The position numbers were made by a program, and so were the translations under genes. From Paenibacillus mellifer (GTDB lineage Bacteria; Bacillota; Bacilli; Paenibacillales; Paenibacillaceae), in contig NZ_JALPRK010000002.1 in assembly GCF_023195895.1 (NCBI RefSeq), positions 274,671-338,670 on the forward strand: a stretch of DNA of 64,000 nt, written 5' to 3'. The notes beneath the pieces were generated by a model, which was given only the letters and a program-made list of their open reading frames with translations, was not told where the DNA came from and did no database searches. Every line of letters starts with the position of its first letter. Positions within the stretch are counted from its first letter, which is position 1. Below, in pieces: positions 34,813 to 44,324 of this stretch.

Positions 34813-35770
34813 GATGCTCCTGGAGCATCCGGGGCAATATATATCCGGTGAGGAGATCAGCCGCCGACTGTCGATCAGCCGGACGGCGGTGTGGAAACAA
34901 ATCGCCAAGCTGCGCGAGGAAGGTTATGAATTCGAGTCGGCGCCCCGGCGGGGATACAGACTGATCCGTCAGCCGGACAAGCTGAGTCAAGCCGGCTTGC
35001 TGCATGCGCTGCAAGGGAACCGCATCTTCGGACGAAGACTGAAGCTGTTGGAATCCACTCCTTCCACTCAGGAGGAGGTACGCAAACTGGCGGAGGAAGG
35101 GGCGCCTCACGGTACGCTGGTCCTCGCCGAGGAACAGACGGCCGGGCGCGGGCGTCAAGGCCGGCGCTGGTATTCACCTCCCGGCAAGGGGATTTGGATG
35201 AGCCTGCTGCTGCGTCCGGAACGGCAGCCTTTGTCGATCGCGCCGCAATTGACATTACTTGCGGCCGTTGCGGTATGCCGCGCCGTCCGCAAAGTTGGCG
35301 GCGTCGATGCCGGAATCAAGTGGCCTAACGATATTTTGGTGGGCGGACGGAAGTTATGTGGCATTATCGTCGAATCGGTCGCTGAAGATGAGTTGATCCG
35401 TTTTGCCGTGGCAGGTATCGGCATTGACGTGAATTTGGAGGCGAACGACATTCCGCAGGAGCTATCGCCAATCGCCACTTCCCTTTCGCTGGAGAGCGGT
35501 CGGCGGATTGATCGGATCACACTTATTGGCGCTGTTTTGACTGAGATGGAGCAGCTTTACGAGCTGTATACCCAGGAAGGTTTTGCTCCGGTGAGTCATT
35601 TGTGGGAGGCGCTGTCGGTTACACTTGGCCGCGAGATTGCCGTTCATACCCCAAACGGGGTGCTAAAAGGAACGGCAACCGGATTGGATCCCAGCGGTGC
35701 ATTATTGCTCCTGGATCAAGATGGTAAACATTTCACGATTTTCTCTGGAGAAGTACAACTTGGCGGATGA
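34790..35770 (+). CDS. birA: Biotin-protein ligase / biotin operon repressor (BirA)
   Basis: 326 residues. An N-terminal winged helix (SRRLSISRTAVWKQIAKLREEGYEFES) is followed by the ligase domain, with the nucleotide-binding GRGRQGRRWYSPPGKGIWMS loop and KWPNDILVGGRKLCGI, and a small C-terminal SH3-like domain. It biotinylates carboxylases and, being bifunctional, probably represses biotin genes. Same cca-birA order as in B. subtilis. Confidence 0.95.
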   Translation: MEANRLIEMLLEHPGQYISGEEISRRLSISRTAVWKQIAKLREEGYEFESAPRRGYRLIRQPDKLSQAGLLHALQGNRIFGRRLKLLESTPSTQEEVRKLAEEGAPHGTLVLAEEQTAGRGRQGRRWYSPPGKGIWMSLLLRPERQPLSIAPQLTLLAAVAVCRAVRKVGGVDAGIKWPNDILVGGRKLCGIIVESVAEDELIRFAVAGIGIDVNLEANDIPQELSPIATSLSLESGRRIDRITLIGAVLTEMEQLYELYTQEGFAPVSHLWEALSVTLGREIAVHTPNGVLKGTATGLDPSGALLLLDQDGKHFTIFSGEVQLGG

Positions 35771-35786
35771 AAAATAGAACGTAATT

Positions 35787-35795
35787 TGTTATACT
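35787..35795 (+). promoter_or_regulatory. Extended -10 promoter of the pan leader
   Basis: TGT followed by TATACT (35790-35795), just after the birA stop. No convincing -35. The start would be near 35802. Confidence 0.5.
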
Positions 35796-35801
35796 GAGCA
35801 C

Positions 35802-36016
35802 AGGAGGCGGTATCGGCCAAGATCCGAACTGCACTCCGGGCGCTCGTCGGAGGTATGTAAAGTGAGTGTTCAACCGTCGGAAGACGACTTGAACAACCAC
35901 GATCAAGTTGCGTTGGATTCTGCTCTGAGCCGTAAGAGGGACCGAGACAGAAGAACGAGGAATGAACTCTTCTTTGGACTTCGGACCTTTTTAGTGCCAA
36001 ACTAAAAGGTTTTTTT
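35802..36016 (+). promoter_or_regulatory. Structured 5' leader of panBCD, candidate pan RNA motif
   Basis: About 215 bases of non-coding leader between birA and panB. Visible helices: TCCGA/TCGGA (35823-35827 with 35847-35851), and a strong hairpin GTTCAA-GTCG/CGAC-TTGAAC (35868-35894) with two unpaired C residues on the 5' side. The leader ends in an intrinsic terminator, the layout of a transcription attenuator. An RNA motif named pan is known upstream of panB in Firmicutes (recalled, not checked); identity with it is inference. Confidence 0.5.
35985..36016 (+). terminator. Terminator in the panB leader
   Basis: ACCTTTTTAGT (35985-35995) pairs with ACTAAAAGGT (36001-36010), one bulge, followed by seven T residues. 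It lies 56 bases before the panB ATG, so panBCD expression needs read-through or antitermination. Confidence 0.85.
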
Positions 36017-36071
36017 GTTGTGCGCGTTTTTTCAAGGTTCGCACGTTTCCAAACCGAAGGAGATGGATCAA

Positions 36072-36950
36072 ATGGCAGGTAAACAAGCGTTAAACATCGT
36101 AAAAATGAAAAAAATGAAGCAGGACGGCATCCCGCTGGCCATGATCACCGCATACGACTATCCGTCGGCCCAGTTGGCCGAGGAGGCGGGTGCAGATCTG
36201 TTGCTAGTCGGAGACTCGTTGGGCAATGTAGTTTTTGGGTATGATTCGACGATTCCCGTGACGCTGGACGATATGGTTTACCATTCCCGTTCGGTTGCGC
36301 GCGGAGCGCAGCATACGTTTATTGTCACCGATATGCCGTTTATGACCTACCACGGAAGCATCGATGAAACCCTGCGGAACGTCCGCCGTTTGATGCAGGA
36401 AGGTCATGCTCATGCCGTCAAAATGGAAGGCGGTGCAGAGATTGCCGGTGCCGTTCAGGCCATCGTACATGCGGGTGTTCCGGTATTGGGTCATATCGGT
36501 TTAACGCCGCAGTCCGTCAATCAGATCGGTGGTTACCGGGTGCAGGGCAAGGACGCTGCGGATGCCAAGCGGCTGATGGATGATGCCAAAGCGCTGGAAC
36601 GTGCCGGCGCCTTTGGTGTAGTGCTGGAGCTGGTCACCGAAGAGGTGGCAACGGCGATTTCCCGGGAGTTGTCCATCCCGACCATCGGTATCGGGGCAGG
36701 GCGTGGCTGTGACGGCCAAGTACTGGTCTACCATGACGTCTTGAAATATACCGCGGATTACCGCGACAAACGATTCGTCAAAACGTATGCCGATCTCGGT
36801 GCGCAGGTGCGCCGCGGCATTACGGAATACGTAGCCGACGTCAAGAATCGCTCGTTCCCGGCGGAAGAGCATGTCTTCCGTGCGGATCAAGGCGTACAGG
36901 AATCTCTGGGTACGCTGTACGGCAAAGGAAAGGTGGAAGTCCGGTCATGA
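36072..36950 (+). CDS. panB: 3-methyl-2-oxobutanoate hydroxymethyltransferase (PanB)
   Basis: First committed step to pantothenate (ketopantoate). TIM barrel of 292 residues with MITAYDYPSAQLAEEAG, LLVGDSLGNVVFGYDST (metal Asp) and VKMEGG (Lys/Glu), then IPTIGIGAG. The ATG at 36072 is chosen over 36063 because GAAGGAG ends at 36062. It overlaps panC through ATGA. It follows the terminator-controlled leader. Confidence 0.95.
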   Translation: MAGKQALNIVKMKKMKQDGIPLAMITAYDYPSAQLAEEAGADLLLVGDSLGNVVFGYDSTIPVTLDDMVYHSRSVARGAQHTFIVTDMPFMTYHGSIDETLRNVRRLMQEGHAHAVKMEGGAEIAGAVQAIVHAGVPVLGHIGLTPQSVNQIGGYRVQGKDAADAKRLMDDAKALERAGAFGVVLELVTEEVATAISRELSIPTIGIGAGRGCDGQVLVYHDVLKYTADYRDKRFVKTYADLGAQVRRGITEYVADVKNRSFPAEEHVFRADQGVQESLGTLYGKGKVEVRS

Positions 36951-37849
36951 TGACCTTTACGAATATACGGACGCTTCGTGAACAGTTGAAGGAAACGCGG
37001 TTCACAGCGGCCACAAAGGGCAAACAAATCAAAATTGCGCTCGTTCCGACGATGGGATTTTTGCACGAGGGGCATGCCAGCTTGCTGCGCAAAGCGCGGG
37101 CAGAGAATGATTTAGTGGTGCTAAGCATTTTCGTGAATCCGATCCAATTTGGCCCTAATGAGGATTTTGAGCGGTATCCCCGCGATCCTGAGAAAGACTT
37201 GGCTTTGGCTGAGCGGGAGGGCGTAGATTTTGTTTTTCTGCCCAGCGTTGAAGAGATGTACCCGCAGCCGACGCGAACAGGAATTAAAGTCGCCGACTTG
37301 ACGGATGTCTTGTGTGGAGCGTCACGTCCGGGCCATTTCGATGGCGTTACGACCGTTGTCGGTAAGCTGCTGCATATCGTGCAGCCGGATCGGGCTTATT
37401 TTGGGCAAAAGGATGCCCAGCAGGTGGCGGTCATTGCGCAGATGGTGCTGGACTTGAATTTTGACGTTGAAATTGTGCCTTGTCCGATCGTACGTGAGGC
37501 CGACGGACTAGCGCTTAGCTCCCGCAACGTATACCTGAGTGCGGAAGAACGTCAGGCCGCTCTTGTCCTGTCGCGCAGCTTACTAGCGGCACAGGCCAAG
37601 GCAGATACGGTAGCCAATGTGACCGCAGGAGAGGTGCTTGCCGAATTGCGTGATTCGATTGGCGCTGAACCGCTGGCTGTGATTGATTATGTGGAGATTG
37701 CCGAATTTCCGGGGCTTGCCCCGGTGGCTGGCGGAGATCGTATTGACGTTTCCGAACGCCGGAGCGACGTGCTGATTGCCGTTGCCGTAAAGTTTGGCAA
37801 TACCCGGCTGATCGATAACGTTATCCTAACGAAGAAGGTGAACGACTGA
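36947..37849 (+). CDS. panC: Pantothenate synthetase (PanC)
   Basis: Condenses pantoate and beta-alanine with ATP. 300 residues. [18 protein letters not shown] contains the HIGH-like ATP motif. [31 protein letters not shown] and [17 protein letters not shown] are family signatures. The start overlaps the panB stop (two tandem ATGs are possible), and the end overlaps panD by one base. Confidence 0.96.
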   Translation: MMTFTNIRTLREQLKETRFTAATKGKQIKIALVPTMGFLHEGHASLLRKARAENDLVVLSIFVNPIQFGPNEDFERYPRDPEKDLALAEREGVDFVFLPSVEEMYPQPTRTGIKVADLTDVLCGASRPGHFDGVTTVVGKLLHIVQPDRAYFGQKDAQQVAVIAQMVLDLNFDVEIVPCPIVREADGLALSSRNVYLSAEERQAALVLSRSLLAAQAKADTVANVTAGEVLAELRDSIGAEPLAVIDYVEIAEFPGLAPVAGGDRIDVSERRSDVLIAVAVKFGNTRLIDNVILTKKVND

Positions 37850-38232
37850 TGTATAGAACAATGATGAAATCGAAAATCCACCGGGCGACGGTGACAGAAG
37901 CAAATTTGAATTATGTCGGCAGCATCACGATTGATGAGGAATTGATGGAGGCTTCCGACCTGTTGGAGAATGAGAAAGTCCAAATCGTAAACAATAATAA
38001 TGGTGCTCGCCTAGAGACTTATGTGATTCCAGGACCTCGCGGGAGCGGCGTCATTTGTCTGAACGGCGCGGCAGCACGGCTTGTACAGCCGGGGGATAGT
38101 GTCATCATCATTTCTTATGCCCAACTGTCGGCGGAAGAGGTACGCAGCCATAAACCAACGGTTGTGTTCGTTGACGAGAACAATAAGCCGGTGGAGAAGG
38201 CGCATCAAGAGCTCCACGCCATGATCCGCTAA
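37849..38232 (+). CDS. panD: Aspartate 1-decarboxylase (PanD)
   Basis: Makes beta-alanine from aspartate. Pyruvoyl enzyme of 127 residues that cleaves itself at Gly-Ser in [10 protein letters not shown], making Ser the pyruvoyl group. KIHRATVT near the start and [11 protein letters not shown] are conserved. It completes panBCD. Confidence 0.95.
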   Translation: MYRTMMKSKIHRATVTEANLNYVGSITIDEELMEASDLLENEKVQIVNNNNGARLETYVIPGPRGSGVICLNGAAARLVQPGDSVIIISYAQLSAEEVRSHKPTVVFVDENNKPVEKAHQELHAMIR

Positions 38233-38240
38233 TATAAGGT

Positions 38241-38347
38241 AGTTCAAAAAGTCATCTTCGGATCACGAAGTGGACTCGGGATGGGGGCTCGGCGTCGAAT
38301 CTTGAATTCAGCCGGGCCCTCCGTGTTGCTCACGTAGCCTCCAGCTA
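38241..38347. repeat. Third, variant copy of the MITE-like repeat
   Basis: The left end AGTTCAAAAAGTC differs from the other copies, but GATCACGAAG, the identical 33-bp core (38286-38318) and the CGTAGC/GCTACG hairpin follow. Similarity to the full copy fades near 38348 and no right inverted repeat is seen. Nothing else is recognised in 38348-38404. Confidence 0.7.
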
Positions 38348-38404
38348 CGGTTCGCACCTCGTCAAACGTCGCATCGCGACTTGTACTCGATTTTTCGCAT
38401 ACAA

Positions 38405-38527
38405 TTATTGGCCGCTGTATTCGCCGCCTTGACGATACTCCAGCTTGTGAATCCGCCACCACGGGAGCCCAAACTTGACGGCATCTACCACCACCGCGAC
38501 GAAACACAAACCTAAAGCACACTGCAA
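38405..38527 (-). CDS. Possible small membrane protein (40 aa)
   Basis: A TTG-started frame with GGGAGGA about 11 bases upstream. One hydrophobic helix (CALGLCFVAVVVDAVKFGL) is followed by a polar tail LPWWRIHKLEYRQGG. The frame continues open upstream, so a longer form is conceivable. No family recognised. It lies antisense in the panD to TPR-gene spacer. Confidence 0.35.
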   Translation of the reverse strand: MQCALGLCFVAVVVDAVKFGLPWWRIHKLEYRQGGEYSGQ

Positions 38528-38625
38528 AAAAGTGTAATTCCTCCCTGCGGGAATGAAATCGGTCCCCGAAACAAAAAATGATCGTAAGGCTCGGACTGAT
38601 TTCATTTTCGTTTGGGGGGATGCGA

Positions 38626-39258
38626 ATGATGTTTCAGCATGTGTTTGCGGAAATGAATGAGATGTTGGACGAAATCACAAGGAAATACCCCTTGGCCGGC
38701 AACGCCCAGAAGCTGGAGCTGGCTAAGAAGTGGAGCCTGCTTCAGCATATGAGTGACGGCATCATCGAGGAGTGGCTGTGTTTCGAGGAGAAAATGGGTT
38801 ATCTGCGCCATGCGTTTGGGAGCATGGAATCGAAGGAGACGCCCGATCTTCCTGAACTGGATGACCCCATCTTTATCAAGGGACAAGGGTATTACAAGCT
38901 CCTGATGTTTCCCCAGGCTTTATCCCAATTTGAGCAGTCCATGCAGCAGTTCCCGGACAGTGTGCTCGCCCGGACCTACCTGGGGATGTGCCATCTGCAT
39001 CTGGAGCAATCCGACAAAGCCGTGAAGCACTTCTGGCTGGTGCTGGAGAAGGCAAGTAACAAACGGCTTCGTTCGATCATTTATAACGCGCTTGGATGCA
39101 TTGAAGCGCAAAAAGGGGTTTTTGCCAAGGCAAAAGAGTACTTCAAGTTGGCTCATCACAGCGATCCGTCCTTGCCCGAGCCACTCGCCAATTTGGAGGC
39201 CTGCACGCACAGCACGGGGAAACTGCATTACGGCCCAGAGTTGACTTCCTTGTTGTAG
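38626..39258 (+). CDS. TPR repeat protein
   Basis: About 210 residues. A helical N-terminal region (MMFQHVFAEMNEMLDEI) is followed by TPR-like pairs: GYYKLLMFPQALSQFEQSMQQFPDSVLARTYLGMCHLHLEQSDKAVKHFWLVL and IIYNALGCIEAQKGVFAKAKEYFKLAHHSDPSLPEPLANL. Partner unknown. The ATG at 38626 has GGGGGG six bases upstream; the ATG at 38620 abuts it. Confidence 0.75.
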   Translation: MMFQHVFAEMNEMLDEITRKYPLAGNAQKLELAKKWSLLQHMSDGIIEEWLCFEEKMGYLRHAFGSMESKETPDLPELDDPIFIKGQGYYKLLMFPQALSQFEQSMQQFPDSVLARTYLGMCHLHLEQSDKAVKHFWLVLEKASNKRLRSIIYNALGCIEAQKGVFAKAKEYFKLAHHSDPSLPEPLANLEACTHSTGKLHYGPELTSLL

Positions 39259-39458
39259 GTCATTTATTGTAGATCTCATTCGATTGATCTCACTTGTTTA
39301 CGGTTTGATTGATGAAGCGATGCGAATTTCCGCTTAAAGCGGCGCATCGCTTATTTTGTTTTGTGATTTTTATTACAGATCCCGTTTGTATTAATTTTCA
39401 AATCGGTTATCTTCTGTTATGCTGTAAAGAGACTGGAATGAAGGGACAATTAATAGCA

Positions 39459-42314
39459 ATGAAATACGCAGTGCTTGATTTTGAAACGACGGGTAACCAG
39501 TCCTCCGATGAAATTATTCAAGTGGGACTTGCCATTATAGAACCGGACAAGACAATATCGCAGGTGTACCGTTCCTTTGTCAAACCGGGAATTCCGATCC
39601 CTCCCTTTATTACGGGATTGACGGGAATTACCGAGGATGACGTCAAGGATGCGCCTGAGCTGGACGAAGTGATGGTGGAGATGGTTCCGCTTCTGAACGA
39701 CGTCGTCTTGGTCGGGCACAATGTTGCATTTGATTTTAACTATTTACAGAGCGCTTTGGACAAAACAGGTTATTTGCCGTTTACCGGGCGCATCCTGGAT
39801 ACGATGGATTTCTTGAAAATCCTGTTTCCTTCGCTCACCTCCTATCAGCTGGGTCAGGTGGCGGCGGAGTTTGAAGTGGAACATGATCGTCCTCATCAGG
39901 CGGACAGCGACGCTCTGGCGACGGCGCTCATTTTTCTGAAATGTCTGGAGGAATGCGCGCAGCTGCCGCTCTTGACCTTGCAGCGTCTTTCCGATTTGTT
40001 TGCCGGTGAGGACAGCGATCTGGGTTGGTTTTTTGATGCGATGGTGCAAGAGAAGGAACGCGAGGCGATGCCAAGCGAGGATGGCTTTGTGTATTATCGC
40101 CAATTCGCCTTGCAGGCGGAAGATTGGCTGGACATCGCAGCGCCAAGGGACAGCGCGGACCGAAATCCGCTTGCTGACGTGTCCTTCGAGCAATTCATGG
40201 AGCAGGTCCGGGAACGGTTGCGGGAGCGTTTGCCGCAATACGAGGAGCGAGAAGCCCAGAACATGATGCTGAACGAAGTCATGCGGGCTTTCGAGGAAGA
40301 CAAGCATTTGCTGGTCGAAGCTGGAACCGGAACCGGCAAATCCTTGGGGTATCTTCTGCCGGCCATTTACCACAGTGTGAAGAACGACGAGAAGGTGATG
40401 GTCAGCACGCATACCATCAATCTGCAGGAGCAGCTGCGAGAGCGCGACGTGCCGCTGTTGACGGAGGTCGTGCCTTTTCCTTTCCGCGCTGCTGTATTTA
40501 AAGGAAGGCAGCATTATTTGTGCTTGCGCAAATTTGAACATAAAATGAATAGGAAAGATTTCGCGACACCTAAAGAAGAGGTGATGACGGCCGCGCAAAT
40601 GGTTGTGTGGCTGACACAAACGGAAAGCGGCGACGATGAGGAGCTCAATCTCGGTAACCGCGGCGGTGACTTCTGGGAGACGGTAGCCAGTGAATCGGAA
40701 TCCTGTCTAGGCCGTTCCTGCCCCTGGTTCCGCAAATGCTTCTATCATCGTGCCAAGCACGAAGCCGGAGTAGCGGACGTGGTCATCACGAACCACTCTA
40801 AATTGTTTACGGACATCCAGGCCGGTCATCAACTGCTGCCGGGCTATGAGCGTCTAGTCATCGATGAGGCGCATCATTTGGAAGATGTGGCCGGCAAGCA
40901 TCTAGGTATTCATATGAAATATTTTACGGTCGTCCATACGCTAACCCGCTTGTTTAAAGACAGCAAGACAGGCCAGTTGGCGAATCTCCGGAGCTCTCTT
41001 GATGCGTCGTCCGCGGAGAAGAGTTCGGAGTGGTGCGCAGTGATTGATGACATCTACCCGACGCTCGTGGATGTGAAAGAGAGCTGGGACAAGCTCAGCG
41101 AGCTGCTGTTCAGCTTGATGCCGGACCGCAGTGACGCAGCCCCCGGCGACCCGGGGCAATTCGTATACCGGTTGCTGCCGACCCGCAAGCCGAAGGATTG
41201 GGAGATACTGACCGCCCTCGAGAACCAGATTTACGTGGGGCTAGGGGATGTGCTGCGCAAAGGGGATCGTCTCTTGTCCGAGATTCGGGAGGAGCAAGAC
41301 GACTATGCTGCGGAAAGCCTGCTCACCGATATTAGCGGTTTGTTTAAAGATTTGGCGGGTGAACGGGAATCGCTGCGGTTCTTCATGAAGCTGGAGAGCG
41401 AAGACACGGTTTATTGGATGGAAGCCAACGGGAATTACCGCAGCCGCTCGCTGCAAATGTACGCGGTGCCGATCGACGTCAGCGCTCAGTTGAAGGAATT
41501 TTTCTTCGATCGGAAAAAAAGTGTGGTTATGACTTCCGCGACATTATCGGTCGATAAATCGTTCCAGTATATGATCGAGCAGTTGGGCTTGACGGAGGCG
41601 GCGGAAGAGGACCAGTTGATCACGTCGATGTTGCCATCTCCATTTAATTATCGGGACCAGGCACTCTTAGTTATTCCGCGTGATTTTCCGAGCGTGAAGG
41701 GCAGCGTGGGAGATGATCATTTCATTAACACGCTGGTACAGTCGTTGGCGGATTCCGCGGTGGCTACGAAAGGCCGAATGCTGGTGCTGTTTACGTCGTA
41801 TCGGATGTTGAGACAGGTGTATGACCCGCTGAAGGAGTTGCTTTCGGCACAGGGGATCACCGTCATTGGACAAGGGATGGACAGCGGCAGCCGTACCAAG
41901 CTGACAAGGCGCTTCCAGGGTCAGAACGCTTCGGTGCTGCTGGGGACGAGCAGCTTCTGGGAAGGGGTAGACATCCCCGGCGAGGCGCTGACGAGTTTGG
42001 CGATCGTGCGACTGCCTTTTCAACCGCCGAACCACCCGCTGGTGGAAGCCAAGAGTGAGAGACTGCAGCGAGAGAAGAAGAATCCATTCATGAAATTATC
42101 CGTCCCGCAGGCGGTTATCCGCTTCAAGCAAGGATTCGGGCGGCTCGTCCGTTCGTCACAGGATCGCGGTATCGTAATCGTGTATGATACCCGTATCCTG
42201 GAATCTTATTATGGGAAATATTTCTTATACTCTTTGCCCGGACCGAAGATGGAGCATATGCCAATGAATCAAATGGTACCGCGTATCTCGGAATGGTTGA
42301 ATCCCGAAGCCTAA
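39459..42314 (+). CDS. dinG: DinG family ATP-dependent helicase with 3'-5' exonuclease domain
   Basis: About 951 residues. The N-terminal DEDDh exonuclease domain (VLDFETTG, VGHNVAFDFNYL, HQADSDALATALIF) is fused to an XPD-like superfamily 2 helicase. Walker A is EAGTGTGKSLGY, and the DEAH box VIDEAHHLED; the C-terminal motifs are GTSSFWEGVDIPG and QGFGRLVRS. Four cysteines (YLCLRK; CLGRSCPWFRKC) have the Fe-S cluster spacing of E. coli DinG. The start is ambiguous: 39459 follows GAAGGGA, while 39438 is close to an extended -10. Confidence 0.9.
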   Translation: MKYAVLDFETTGNQSSDEIIQVGLAIIEPDKTISQVYRSFVKPGIPIPPFITGLTGITEDDVKDAPELDEVMVEMVPLLNDVVLVGHNVAFDFNYLQSALDKTGYLPFTGRILDTMDFLKILFPSLTSYQLGQVAAEFEVEHDRPHQADSDALATALIFLKCLEECAQLPLLTLQRLSDLFAGEDSDLGWFFDAMVQEKEREAMPSEDGFVYYRQFALQAEDWLDIAAPRDSADRNPLADVSFEQFMEQVRERLRERLPQYEEREAQNMMLNEVMRAFEEDKHLLVEAGTGTGKSLGYLLPAIYHSVKNDEKVMVSTHTINLQEQLRERDVPLLTEVVPFPFRAAVFKGRQHYLCLRKFEHKMNRKDFATPKEEVMTAAQMVVWLTQTESGDDEELNLGNRGGDFWETVASESESCLGRSCPWFRKCFYHRAKHEAGVADVVITNHSKLFTDIQAGHQLLPGYERLVIDEAHHLEDVAGKHLGIHMKYFTVVHTLTRLFKDSKTGQLANLRSSLDASSAEKSSEWCAVIDDIYPTLVDVKESWDKLSELLFSLMPDRSDAAPGDPGQFVYRLLPTRKPKDWEILTALENQIYVGLGDVLRKGDRLLSEIREEQDDYAAESLLTDISGLFKDLAGERESLRFFMKLESEDTVYWMEANGNYRSRSLQMYAVPIDVSAQLKEFFFDRKKSVVMTSATLSVDKSFQYMIEQLGLTEAAEEDQLITSMLPSPFNYRDQALLVIPRDFPSVKGSVGDDHFINTLVQSLADSAVATKGRMLVLFTSYRMLRQVYDPLKELLSAQGITVIGQGMDSGSRTKLTRRFQGQNASVLLGTSSFWEGVDIPGEALTSLAIVRLPFQPPNHPLVEAKSERLQREKKNPFMKLSVPQAVIRFKQGFGRLVRSSQDRGIVIVYDTRILESYYGKYFLYSLPGPKMEHMPMNQMVPRISEWLNPEA

Positions 42315-42356
42315 ACCGCTTCATTGATCGCATTGAAGAATAGGGGGAAACGAAGC

Positions 42357-43001
42357 ATGAAGTCAGAGAAAATTTCGGACGCCGTTGTCCGCAGACTACC
42401 GGTTTATCTGCGTTTCTTGAACGAACTCAGCCGCCGGGAAGTTCCGACGGTATCCTCGCAAGAGCTGGGCCAGAAGCTGGTTCTGAATCCTGCGCAAATC
42501 CGCAAGGATTTGGCGTATTTCGGGGATTTTGGCCGGAAGGGGATCGGTTACGACGTAGCTTATCTAATCGAGAAAATCCAGCAAATTCTCAACCTGGACC
42601 AGCAGATTAACGTGGCGCTTGTTGGTGCCGGTAATCTGGGCCAAGCCCTTTCGAATTATAATGCGTATTTGAAGGATAATATGAAAATCGTCGCCGTGTT
42701 TGATGCATCGCCAGCAAAGATCGGTACCCAAATTAACAACATCACGATTCAACCGATTGAGGAGCTGGTAGATACAGTACGAGCGAATAATATCCGTATC
42801 GGGATCATTACGGTACCTGATACAGAAGCCCAGCGCGTGGCGGATGAACTGGTTAAAGCCGGCATCGGGGCCATCTTGAACTTTGCTCCGACGATTCTGA
42901 AGGTACCCGCAGAAGTGCGGATTCATGCCGCCGATTTCACAACGGACCTGCTTAGCTTGGCCTATTACTTGGAGGACGGAAAGGAACAAGCCAACGTATG
43001 A
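42357..43001 (+). CDS. rex: Redox-sensing transcriptional repressor Rex
   Basis: 214 residues. The N-terminal winged helix (AVVRRLPVYLRFLNELSRRE, NPAQIRKDLAYFGDFGRKGIGY) precedes the Rossmann NAD(H) domain with ALVGAGNLGQAL. A C-terminal swapped helix follows. It represses fermentation and respiration genes when NADH is low. AGGGGGAAA sets the ATG at 42357. Its stop overlaps mtaD. Confidence 0.95.
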   Translation: MKSEKISDAVVRRLPVYLRFLNELSRREVPTVSSQELGQKLVLNPAQIRKDLAYFGDFGRKGIGYDVAYLIEKIQQILNLDQQINVALVGAGNLGQALSNYNAYLKDNMKIVAVFDASPAKIGTQINNITIQPIEELVDTVRANNIRIGIITVPDTEAQRVADELVKAGIGAILNFAPTILKVPAEVRIHAADFTTDLLSLAYYLEDGKEQANV

Positions 43002-44296
43002 GTCGTAAATGGTTAATCAAAAACGGGACATTTGCCGTACTGGAGACGGATCGTCCCGTGATTCAAGGATATATGCTTGTTGAAGGTGATTCGATCACTT
43101 ATATCGGTGAAGAACGCCCGGAAGGCGTGGAAGGCGCAGAAACGTTTGACGGCAAAGGTCTGTTATTCTTGCCGGGTTTGATCAACACCCATGGCCATGC
43201 GGCGATGTCGCTGCTGCGCGGCTACGGGGATGACATGGTCCTGCAAACCTGGCTGCAGGAGAAGATGTGGCCGATGGAAGCCAAGTATACCGCCGCCGAC
43301 GTCTATGCTGGAACGGCGTTGTCCGTACTGGAAATGCTCAAAGGCGGTACGACCACGTTCCTGGACATGTATGATCATATGGATGAAGTAGCCAAGGTTG
43401 TGGAGGAATCCGGCATTCGCGCTGTGTTGATGCGCGGGGCGATCGGGTTGTGCTCGCCGGAGGAGCAAGATCAGAAGCTGAAAGAAGCGATTGCATTTGC
43501 TCAGAACTGGCAGGGCAAAGCGGAAGGCCGCATCACCACGATGATGTCGCCGCATTCACCGTACACCTGTCCACCCGCCTTTATTGAGAAGTTCGTGCAA
43601 GCTGCCCATGATCTTGGCCTGCCCATGCATACGCATATGTCGGAGACGCGCACCGAGGTGGAGCAGAACGTGAACGATTACGGCGTCCGCCCGGTAGAGC
43701 ATCTGCGGAAGCTGGGGATGTTCTCCCGTCCGACGCTGCTCGCCCATGCCGTACATTTGACGGACGAGGAAATCGAGGTTTTGGCTTCGCATGGAGTGAC
43801 CATCTCACATAATCCGGGTAGTAACTTAAAGTTGGCCAGCGGTGTAGCCCGTGTACCAGAACTTTTGAAGAAGGGTGTAGTGGTGTCACTGGGAACGGAC
43901 GGACCGGCCAGTAACAACAACCTTGACATGCTGGAGGAGATTCGGTTGGCCGCGCTGATCCATAAAGGGGTATCCGGCGATCCTACCGCAGTGCCAGCGC
44001 TGGAAGCCCTGAAGATGGGAACGGAATACGGCGCGAAGTCGGTCTTTTTACCGAATACCGGGAAGTTAGCAGCTGGCATGAAGGCGGATTTCATCGCCTT
44101 GAATACGGAGCAAGCTCATTTTCTGCCGCGAACGGACTTCATCTCGCACACTGTGTATTCGGCTGGACCCAAGGACGTCGAGCATGTTTGGGTGAACGGT
44201 AAACAGGTTATCAAACATGGAGCTTGCCTGACACTTGATGAGGAACGCATCCGGCACGACGCTCAAGCAGCGTTCGAAGGACTGCTGGCGCGGTAA
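42998..44296 (+). CDS. mtaD: 5-methylthioadenosine/S-adenosylhomocysteine deaminase (MtaD)
   Basis: Amidohydrolase-superfamily zinc enzyme of 432 residues. Metal and substrate residues are in LPGLINTHGHAAMSLLRG, HTHMSETRTEVE, LLAHAVHLTDEEI and SLGTDGPASNNN. It deaminates MTA or SAH in methionine salvage; other aminohydrolases of this group look alike, so the substrate is inferred. ATGA overlap with rex. Confidence 0.85.
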   Translation: MSRKWLIKNGTFAVLETDRPVIQGYMLVEGDSITYIGEERPEGVEGAETFDGKGLLFLPGLINTHGHAAMSLLRGYGDDMVLQTWLQEKMWPMEAKYTAADVYAGTALSVLEMLKGGTTTFLDMYDHMDEVAKVVEESGIRAVLMRGAIGLCSPEEQDQKLKEAIAFAQNWQGKAEGRITTMMSPHSPYTCPPAFIEKFVQAAHDLGLPMHTHMSETRTEVEQNVNDYGVRPVEHLRKLGMFSRPTLLAHAVHLTDEEIEVLASHGVTISHNPGSNLKLASGVARVPELLKKGVVVSLGTDGPASNNNLDMLEEIRLAALIHKGVSGDPTAVPALEALKMGTEYGAKSVFLPNTGKLAAGMKADFIALNTEQAHFLPRTDFISHTVYSAGPKDVEHVWVNGKQVIKHGACLTLDEERIRHDAQAAFEGLLAR

Positions 44297-44324
44297 TACG
44301 CCAGGATAGGAAAGGAAGAGAAGG

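Noticed and set aside
35802..36016. T-box leader before panB
   Set aside because: The conserved T-box sequence and specifier loop pattern are absent.
39744..40619. Long antisense frame (291 codons) opposite dinG
   Set aside because: Shadow of dinG; low-complexity His/Gln/Leu-rich translation and no start signals.
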